Below are positions 56,479-64,000 of a stretch of DNA of 64,000 nucleotides, piece after piece; within the stretch, counting starts at the first letter, position 1, and each line of letters opens with the position of its first letter. The DNA is from Acanthochlamys bracteata (taxonomy: Eukaryota > Streptophyta > Magnoliopsida > Pandanales > Velloziaceae): NCBI GenBank assembly GCA_019914995.1, contig CM034133.1, forward strand, positions 1,612,001-1,676,000, in the 5' to 3' direction. The notes beneath the pieces were generated by a model that did not search any database, was not told the DNA's origin, and was given only the letters and a program-made list of their open reading frames with translations. The position numbers were made by a program, and so were the translations under genes.

Positions 56479-58465
56479 CTATGCCTCTGAAGTCACAAAA
56501 GGTAATTCAATTAATTTTGAATCCAGTTTCTCTTTGATGAAGTGTCGATCCACTTTAACATGCTTGGTACGATCATGCTGTACTGGATTATGAGCAATAT
56601 TTATTGCAGTCTTATTATCACAAAATAGTTTAATAGAACTCTTTTGAGGGAAATCAAGTTCTGTCAATAATATTCGAAACCATAAAAGTTCACAAACTCT
56701 ATGTGCCATTCCTCTATATTCAGCTTCAGCAGAAGATCGAGCAACCATTTTTTGTTTCTTACTCCTCCATGTGACTAGATTACCTCCAACAAATGTAAAA
56801 TAGCCGGATGTAGAGCGTCTATCCGTCTTATCTCCTGCCCAGTCTCCATCAGTATATCCATCTATATTCAGATGATTATTCTTTCTGAATAGTAATCCCC
56901 TGCCTGGTGCTGACTTCAGATATCTCAAAATTCTGTTCACAGCTTCCATATGCTATATCAGAGCGAGTATGTGATAAATAAATCAACCTGCCCACCAATC
57001 GTTGATATTTTTTCTTAGCTGCTGGTATTTGATTAAGGAGCTCTGCTAAGTTATGATTCTCAATGATAGGTGTGTCGGCAGGTTTACAATCTGACATCCC
57101 TGTCTCAGATAATAAGTCAAGGACATATTTTCTTTGTGATAGAAAAATACCTTGATTAGATCTGGCCACCTCAATGCCCAAAAAATATTTCAACTCTCCA
57201 AGTTCTTTCATCTCAAATTCAGAGGCTAGATATGTCTTCAATTTTTGAATTTCTTCATGATCATTACCTGTAACAATCATATCATCAACATAGATTATCA
57301 AAGCAGTTACCTTATCATTCTGGTTCTTCAAGAATAATGTATGATCAGCATTACTCTGTTGGTAACCATATCTGCTCAAGGCTTGACTGAATCTACCAAA
57401 CCATGCTATTGGAGATTGCTTCAAATCATATAGAGCCCTTTTTAGCCTGCAGACATCTTCAGTTCTTCCCGATACCTCATAGCCAGGCGGAAACTCCATA
57501 TACACTTCTTCTTCTAACTCACCATGAAGAAATGCATTCTTTACATCAAATTGCTGCAAGGGCCAATCAAGATTTGCTGCGAGAGATAGCAATACTCCGA
57601 TAGTATTAATCTTTGCAACTGGGGCAAAAGTCTTTTGATAATCCACTCCATAAGTCTGTGAGTACCCTTTGGCCACTAATCTTGCCTTATATCTCTCGAT
57701 CGTTCCATCTGCTTTGTGTTTGAAGGTGTACACCCATTTACAACCAACTGCTTTCTTTTCTTTTGGTAATGGTACTATCTCCCAAGTCATATTCTTCTGA
57801 AGAGCATCCATCTCTTCATTCATAGCCTTAGTCCATCTAGGATCGGATAAGGCTTCTCTGGTATTAGAAGGAAGTGTCACAGTTGCCACCTGATTAATGA
57901 AAGCAATATATGATGGAGATAGTCTGTGACAAAACACATGATTAGCAATAGGATATCTGGAGATTTTTTCTTCTGGTGAATATCTCTCAGGAGGTTTTTC
58001 ACGATTTTCTCTATGTGGTAACTGATAATTCCTGCAGACAATATTCGATTCATCCATAATAATATTCTGAGTCTCGGTACTTACCTTAGGGATATCCTCA
58101 GGAGTTTGAGCGGGTACTACAGGATGCGAGAGAGGGGTTTCTTCTACAGCTTCAGCTCTATCTATCTCTTTCGTTTCTTTTTGTTCAAGTTCAGTAGTTC
58201 TAAACTCCTCCAAATATGAGTCATAATCCACATATTTTCTCTGACCTTTCTCAGTATGTGTGCTGAGCCAATTTAGATCTTCCGTAGCTTCTATCTCCCC
58301 CTGAAGATCTGAATGTGAAGTCGATCTGACAAAGTACATTTCCGACTCTAGAAATGTCACATCCATAGTTACAAAGATACGGTGTGTAGAAGGATGATAG
58401 CACCGATAACCTTTCTGATGAGGACCATAGCCAAGAAACACGCACCTTAAGGCACATGGATCCAA
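56479..58465 (-). pseudogene. Copia reverse transcriptase and RNase H, disrupted
   Basis: The reverse-transcriptase part (58465-56876 frame) starts within the integrase C-terminus (DPCALRCVFLGYGPHQKGYR), passes a proline/acid-rich linker, and has FDVKNAFLHGELEEEVYM and the YVDD motif (IIYVDDMIVTGND). Close to SDIAYG the frame breaks: a deletion joins it out of register to MEAVNRILRYLKSAPGRG, from which the RNase H frame (56949-56479; YTDGDWAGDKTDRRSTSGY, ARSSAEAEYRGMA) continues to a normal-looking end. This is a defective copy. Confidence 0.88.
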
Positions 58466-58483
58466 TTTATCTTTTTGAGTTTT

Positions 58484-59740
58484 CTACAAATGTACTAATG
58501 CAACATATCCAAAAATCCGAGGTGGAAGTGAGGGAACAGAAGGTATAGTAACAAATGTAGATAAAACCTCAAGTGGTGTCTGAAAATTCAGAACTCTAGA
58601 TGGCATGCGATTAATCACATAAACCGCAGACTGAACTGCATCTACCCAATAATGTTTTGGAACATGAGCTCCAAATAATAAAGCACGGGCGGTTTCTAAT
58701 ATATGTCGATTTTTTCTTTCAGCAACTCCATTTTGTTGTGGTGTTTGTGGACAAGAAGTCTCATGAATAATACCATGCTGATGAAAGTAAGAACTCAAAG
58801 ATGTATTAACATACTCCCCACCATTATCAGAGCGAAAAATTCGAATAGGAAGAGAAAACTGTGTCTGCACCATCTTATGAAACCGCACAAATATATCAAT
58901 AACATCACTTTTATTCTTCAAAATATATAACCATGTCATGCCTGTGCAATCATCTACAAATGTCACAAACTACCTAATGCCAGTAAAAATCATAACTGGA
59001 GAGAGTCCCCAAACATCCGAATGGACTAACTCAAAAGGAGTTGTTCTTTTATTGCTAACAGGAAAATACGATACTCGATGACTCTTAGCAAGGATACATG
59101 CTTCACACTGAAATTCAAACTCTTTGAGACCGGAAAATAAAGACGGTAGCAAATGTTTTAAATAACCAAAAAAAATATGACCTAAACGGCGATGCCAAAG
59201 CCAGACTTTATTCTTCTTGTCAGTTTCAGATCCACGAGCACTGTAAACTCTGCCTGAGCTAACATCATCCAGATAATATAACCCCCCTCTCTTAGTACCA
59301 CGCCCAATTATCTCCTGTGTCTGGATATCCTGAAGTAAGCAAAAATTAGGATACATAAGAGCAATGCAGTTCAACTGTTCAGTAACTTGTCCAATAGATA
59401 AAAGATTGTGTGAGAGAGATGAAACAAGTAGACAATTCTGTAGAGATAAAGATGATGATAATGCCACAGTACCAGCACCTGTCACTGGATAACTCTCTCC
59501 ATTGGCATATTTCACATTATTTCTAACTAGAGCACTTACAGTCTGAAAATTTTTCGGATCGAATGTCATATGATCCGTAGCTCTAGAATCTAAAATCCAT
59601 CCTGTATTCCGTTGTGAATCTAAAACAGTAAAGGCAAAGCTTTGGTTACCTGAAATTGGAGAATCTGAATTAACCTGCAACACCAGAGATAGAACTGGTG
59701 AAGGATTAGTTAGAGTGAGGCCTGCAACTCCAGACGCCAC
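58484..59740 (-). pseudogene. Copia protease and integrase, disrupted
   Basis: The protease active site is in WILDSRATDHMTF: the family motif is DSG, and here it is DSR. Then come the integrase zinc-binding part (WHRRLGH...CEACILAKSHR) and the catalytic core (FVDDCTGMTW, RSDNGGEYVN, GVAERKNRHI). An in-frame TAG near 58,973 and another stop at 58,484 split the frame. Both the altered protease motif and the stops argue against activity. Confidence 0.85.
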
Positions 59741-59749
59741 ACCAGATAT

Positions 59750-60616
59750 CTTTTTGTCTTGTTTCTTCTTCTTCTTCAGTTCCTCCCACCAATCAGGATA
59801 ACCAACTAACTGAAAGCATGAATTCCGAGTGTGGCCAGCTTTACCACAATGAGTACACTGTCATTCTTGTGACTTCTGTTTCACTTGGGATCTAAGATTT
59901 TTGGAGGCCACAGCAGCAATAACTCCAATATCATTAGACCCCATCATAACTACTCGTCGTTGCTCCTCACGACGAATGTAGTTATAAGATGCTTCTAATC
60001 CAGAAAATGCATCTGTTCGTAGTAAATCACTGCGGGCTTTATCAAGTGTATCATCAAGTCCAGCCAAACAAATATAGACACGTTCCCTCTCAATTTCCTG
60101 TTGTCGAGCTAATATATTATTAGCACAACACATCCTAATTGGATTACGAAAATCCAATTCTTGCCATATGCTCTGTAATTCTGCATAATAGGCCGTAACG
60201 GGCCTTCCACTTTGCTTCAATTTGAATGCCCTGCATGTTAATTCATAAATCTGAGATATGTCAGAATTATCATAATAAGTTTTAGACACAGCAGTCCAAA
60301 CATCTCTGGCAATAGGAAGCCGAATAAAAAGCTCCATCACAGCTGGTTTCATAGAGTTGATCAACCATCCTTTGACAATAGCATTGTCAGTTCTCTACCG
60401 GGCATAAGTAGGATCAGACTCTTGAGGTCGTGCTTTTTCTCCGGTCAAATAGCCCATTTTATCTTTTCCAGCAATGTACATCTCAACGATTTGAGACCAA
60501 AGAGAATAATTTGAGCCATTTAACTTAACACTTATAGTAGAGGATGAATCACCTTGTATGTTGAAAATAGGAGTAGTCATTGAGGCAACTGGAAACAGAG
60601 CACTTGAATTTTCCAT
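59750..60616 (-). pseudogene. Copia gag, disrupted
   Basis: Starts at the Met of MENSSALFPVASMTTPIF. UBN2-type capsid features follow: LNGSNYSLWSQIVEMYIAGK, then after an in-frame TAG (about 60,396) VKGWLINSMKPAVMEL and the RREEQRRVVMMG region. A second in-frame stop (about 59,861) precedes the zinc knuckle CTHCGKAGHTRNSC. The frame can be followed upstream to about 60,832, but that part is Arg/Pro-rich, repeat-derived and lies before a poly-A stretch, so the Met at 60,616 is preferred. Confidence 0.82.
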
Positions 60617-60654
60617 AAATTTTTTTTTTTTTTTTTCTGTCCGGATCAGCGGGC

Positions 60655-60725
60655 CGGGTCGGTTCGGGTCGAGCCGGGCGGGTCGGTTCGGGTCGAGCCG
60701 GGTCGGGTCGGGCTCGATCGGGTCT
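60655..60725. repeat. GC-rich about 24-bp tandem repeat in the copia leader
   Basis: CGGGTCGGTTCGGGTCGAGC occurs twice about 24 bases apart, followed by shorter GGGTCGGGTCGG units. It is strikingly GC-rich within an AT-rich element. Confidence 0.8.
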
Positions 60726-60770
60726 GCACGGTCAATGAAGCGGACGGCGGCGATCGTCCGGTAAGAGCAA

Positions 60771-60890
60771 GCGGGCTGGCGGCGGCAATCGATCGGGTTG
60801 GCAGCGGCGATCGAGCGGGCTGGCGGCGGCAATCGATCGGGTTGGCAGCGGCGATCGAGCGGGTTGGCGGCAGCGGCGGCGGCGGCAAAC
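60771..60890. repeat. 44-bp tandem repeat in the copia leader
   Basis: The unit beginning GCGGGCTGGCGGCGGCAATC recurs at 60771 and 60815, with a partial third copy at 60859. It contains CGATCG palindromes. On the minus strand it encodes an Ala/Arg/Pro-rich repeat (RSIAAANPIDCRRQPA) that is probably not translated. Confidence 0.88.
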
Positions 60891-61099
60891 GTCTTTAGTG
60901 GAAACAGCGGCGGAGCTTGGTAGCGGCGGAGGCAGCGGCAAGAAATTTTTTTTTTTTTTTTTATTAAATCGCCGGATTTGTCTTGGTCGGAATTTCTAAC
61001 CGTTATAACGTATCTTCACGATCACAACGAATAGTCTGGTCGAAATCTGGCCATCACAGTCATTTCCTCAACGACGGCGGCGAACAGATCTAGGGTTTT

Positions 61100-61111
61100 G
61101 CTCTGATACCA
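61100..61111 (-). other. Primer-binding site (initiator-Met tRNA)
   Basis: TGGTATCAGAGC on the minus strand, 3 bases inside the 5' LTR. It is complementary to the 3' end of plant initiator-Met tRNA, the standard primer of plant copia elements. Confidence 0.95.
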
Positions 61112-61114
61112 AGG

Positions 61115-61303
61115 TGAAAAACTCTTTCAATCTTATTCTTATCATTCAATATAAGTACATATATATAGTCTCCTTTAAATCTAAATAAGGAGAGTTTTAA
61201 ATAAAAAAAGATATCTAAATATATTTTTAAAAAATATATCTAGAATAAAATATAATTCTAAGAAAAAATATCTACAATAATATATTGTTGACTCACGCCA
61301 ATA
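61115..61303 (-). repeat. 5' LTR of the copia element
   Basis: The partner of 56190-56378. In element orientation its first bases are TATTGG instead of TGTTGG, so the terminal TG has mutated. It ends in CA. Confidence 0.92.
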
Positions 61304-63287
61304 AATTTTAATTGCTTTTAGTTCTTACGAGTTCAATTGTTTAACTTTCTGGTATATAGTATATGAGCCTGTTCTTCCTGAGAGGAATGTTTCTGGGTAA
61401 TAAAAAGTGTTTCTAGAGTAGTAGTTGGTATTTTTTTTGGTTTATGTATGGAGTAGTTTCTGACTACTAATAGTTTTGAATAATCTTTTGGTTATCCGTT
61501 GTTTCTGGTCAAATAAGCAGCAGTGTGTTTAAAATTTCTGTCACGAGTTCTTCAAAGGTTGAGCTTCAAACTTTCAGTGAAATAGCAGTACGTTGCTCTA
61601 AATTTGGACACTTCAAATAACTGAAATCGCTCAGCTACCCAACACCCAGTAACAAAACTCAGTTGTACAAAAAAACAACTTGAAGCACGCTGTCTTGTTT
61701 GTTCGCATAGATACAATTGTTTTCAAACCTTAGCTCATACATTTGCATCAGCCCTCAAATGTTAGCTGATAAATTTGATGTTATCTGGTGAGCAATCCAT
61801 ATATGCCAGTTCCAGCTATGCAGCTAAGTGATTCCATTCCATATAGATTAGAATGTTTTGTCCAGACGAAGCAACCTGTTAATGAAACAGTGCGTAGGAT
61901 TCTTTGCCGACTACTTTTAATTCAATTGTTTCTTCTTTAGTAACTGTGGCTTAGTAAACATTAAAAATTGTTTCGGAATTTAGCTTTTAAAAAATAAATT
62001 ATTTTAAAATAATATTCAAATATTAAATTTTATATTTTGTATTTATTTGTTATTAAAATGTATTTGAAAGTAAATTTTTGTAATTTTCAATTTAAATTTT
62101 AGAAGTGAAATTTTATGTGAGAAAAGCTGAAGTTTTATTTTTATATTTATATTGATTTGAAAGTCATAATAAATTTTAAAGTGTGAGTTTTTAAGAGAAA
62201 AAATAAATTAAAAGTGTTGGTAAACACACTCTTAGATATATCTCATTATCTAGATGACCGAAATACTATTGTACCATGGTTAAAGATGTGTAGAGGAGAT
62301 TCTATTGAAGGACCGCTTTGCATTTCCCCTTCTAACATTCCCTCGTGCATGTTGCTTCTGTGCTATTGTCTCGTTTTAATAATGAAAATGATAGTGGACT
62401 CGTTGCACAGTGCTCAATATTCTGTCGCCAGCGTGTTTACAATGATTTGAAATTTTTTGACACATGAAAAACAGTTGTTTCTCCTCAGAGTCGGAGGTGC
62501 AGGATTGAGCGTGAAACAATGTGCTTCGTTTCATTAGTTTCAGAATAACATTAGATCACATAACGTGGAGGTTCTGCCCAAGCAGCAGGTTAATTTTCAG
62601 GCATTTGAAATGCGTTGAAAGTATTTACAATTTTTTTATAAATAAAAAATATTTTTTATTTTTATTTAAAAAAATAAATAATACTAATAATAAAAATTTA
62701 TAACATAACTTTTTTATATTTATTAAATTTTATAAAATATTATTACACATTTATTTAAAATATAAATTAAAATAATTTTAAAATATCTTTTTCAGAACGT
62801 ACTTCCAAAATGAAGCCTCAGTCTCTACATCTTGCTTGAATTGGTGGGGAATTATCCTGAGTATTTGTATGTGAAAATGTTGCAGGTGATACAACGATAT
62901 ACGCAATATATCTCATTTGGTCGCACATCCTCGTACAAATCGAACACAAGGTAGTTAACTTTTATACTCGTATCACAATAAAATGGGTAAACCTGATGTA
63001 AAAAAAAAAATCTGAAAGCTTCTTGCATATGTCCCTGGACATCTTATTCTGAATTACTAATCACAAAAGAGCAACTATAAAACATAAATGCACATGCTAT
63101 CAAAAACATTAGATTGCTATCACATGCCTCTCAATTTTCAACCTTAAAAACTTTTGAGACACCCTATAGTGTACTATGCTCTTATGAGTATCTCCACTGT
63201 TATAATTTACAAGTAGAGGTGAAATCTGCTGAAGTAGTTCATGTTTCACCTGCCTAGGCAACAATGTCTAAATGCACCTGGACAGTG
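61304..63287. other. Spacer right of the copia element
   Basis: No gene recognised. AT-rich blocks at about 61,980-62,230 and 62,630-62,800 resemble MITE interiors. The end GGTAAACACACTC at about 62,219-62,231 is close to the right terminus of the GGGYGTGTTTACC family, but a matching left end was not convincing. The last part is probably the 3' UTR of the leftward phosphatase gene. Confidence 0.45.
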
Positions 63288-63683
63288 CTAAGTGGCCTCT
63301 GAAGAAGGGATGCCTTGCTGCTGAAACCATTCCGGTATGTGAAATTTCTCATGAAGAACTGGCCTGACATCCTTTTGAAGAGACAAGTGCTTCAGCAATG
63401 GGAGAATAACCTCCATAAGCTGTTTTTTAGAAACAGAAATAGGACATTATATCCTTACATTCAACAAAAGAAAACAAAATGGAACTGAAATCACCGATTG
63501 GCATGTTGAGAAACTTGCAGTCATGTTACCTGTACATCATAAGGCTGCCCAGCAGAAAATGGAACACAAGGTATTCCATTTAGTGGTTGCAGCAAGAAAC
63601 TGAATGGATTGTTGTCAACAATTACAATTCTACCAAAATCATTTGATATACAGGAAAGGTCCTTGACATGTTCTCGATACTTC
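63288..63683 (-). CDS. SCP1-like small CTD-phosphatase family protein, last two exons (partial)
   Basis: Two exons on the minus strand, 63683-63530 and 63419-63288, joined at a GT-AG intron in phase 0. The first reads KYREHVKDLSCISNDFGRIV, then VDNNPFSFLLQPLNGIPCVP and FSAGQPYD: this is the C-terminal half of the FCP1-like HAD phosphatase domain, including the VDN motif. The last exon ends the protein (EKFHIPEWFQQQGIPSSEAT). Family members dephosphorylate phospho-Ser/Thr, classically on RNA polymerase II CTD. The catalytic DxDxT motif lies in upstream exons outside the window. Exon 63683 starts one base into a codon, so at least one further exon lies to the right, and none was recognised before base 64,000. 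Confidence 0.85.
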
Positions 63684-64000
63684 CTGCATATAAAAAGGCA
63701 AGGCAAGATCCTTTTCAATGATGAGCACACATTTTATACCTGAGGTTTTCATAACTTCTAGAAATCTAAGATAATAGGCACACTTCTGAAAGGCTTCAAA
63801 GTTGCATAACAGACAATGAAACCTAGAGGCATCTCTAATTCCATGTAGGACTAACCTCTAGGTCTTTCAAATATCTTAAAGATAGTGCCATACTTCTGAA
63901 AGATAGAGATTTCCAAAAGATCAATCAAAGTTAATCATTTCAACAAAGTTATGTTTTTCATGAGAGCCAATTGCATTTGGAGATCAATAAGCCTGACCAC
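63684..64000 (-). other. Intron of the CTD-phosphatase-like gene
   Basis: A good acceptor (TATATGCAG) lies at 63,684-63,692. Upstream sequence to the window edge shows no exon with family similarity, so it is read as intron. Confidence 0.6.

Larger units (their letters stand above)
56190..61303 (-). mobile_element. Decayed Ty1/copia LTR retrotransposon (5.1 kb)
   Basis: Direct LTRs (56190-56378 and 61115-61303) enclose gag, protease, integrase, reverse transcriptase and RNase H remnants in the copia order, read on the minus strand. A primer-binding site complementary to initiator-Met tRNA abuts the right (5') LTR and a purine tract abuts the left (3') LTR. By hand alignment the LTRs differ at about 7 bases plus 2 single-base indels in 189, so the insertion is not recent. 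Coding is broken by several in-frame stops and a deletion, so the copy cannot act alone. No clean 5-bp target duplication was found at the borders (TTAGA on the left, AATTT on the right). Confidence 0.92.

Noticed and set aside
60646..60941. Several Arg/Pro/Ala-rich ORFs on both strands
   Set aside because: They are produced by the GC-rich tandem repeats of the copia leader, and similar peptides appear in several frames.
61930..62231. Possible fourth GGGYGTGTTTACC-family MITE
   Set aside because: The right end fits (GGTAAACACACTC), but the left end near 61,945 is too different and no 3-bp duplication was found.

Overview
This window is nuclear DNA from a flowering plant, almost certainly a eudicot. 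The genes are intron-rich with GT-AG junctions, the spacers are AT-rich, and the proteins are plant types: a POWERDRESS-like SANT protein, an INDETERMINATE-domain zinc finger, a fasciclin-like arabinogalactan protein, a DOG1-domain protein, plant PI-PLCs and a CRINKLY4-related receptor kinase. A copia retrotransposon primed by initiator-Met tRNA fits too. The sequence alone does not give the species. No bacterial, organellar or viral gene block was seen, and no tRNA, rRNA or CRISPR array.

Layout. 1-5395 (minus): the 5' four coding exons of a POWERDRESS-like corepressor gene, running off the left edge. 5.4-14.6 kb: AT-rich spacer with several non-autonomous DNA transposons. The most striking is a 2.9-kb PIF/Harbinger-type element (10058-12933) carrying fragments of a TRM10-like tRNA methyltransferase gene and apparently of a peptide:N-glycanase gene. 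14.9 kb: Sec61 beta. 17.4-23.2 kb: a RING-H2 E3 ligase of the MBR/RHG1A type with a long non-coding leader. 25.1-28.5 kb: an IDD zinc-finger gene with a probable GC-AG intron. 29.2-34.5 kb: an unprocessed pseudogene of the ER co-chaperone P58IPK/DNAJC3. 36.0-36.9 kb: a fasciclin-like AGP. 37.3-38.3 kb (minus): a DOG1-domain protein. 40.0-49.4 kb: two tandem PI-PLC genes with the same nine-exon plan. 50.0-51.2 kb: a truncated, frameshifted copy of a CCR-type receptor-kinase gene. 51.8-52.5 kb: a STR10-like rhodanese. 53.6-56.0 kb: the full-length CCR-type kinase. 56.2-61.3 kb (minus): a decayed Ty1/copia element. 63.3-64 kb (minus): the 3' exons of an SCP1-like CTD phosphatase gene.

These are independent genes, not a pathway cluster. 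Local duplication (PLC pair, kinase pair), pseudogene decay and transposon insertion explain most of the structure. A small MITE family with GGGYGTGTTTACC ends and perfect 3-bp target duplications occurs at least three times (34.5, 39.3 and 43.0 kb), and an AT-rich unclassified repeat occurs twice (14.5 and 38.7 kb). Exon coordinates were read by hand from splice junctions and reading frame. Protein lengths follow from those models. Family names rest on recognised motifs; no database search was run.
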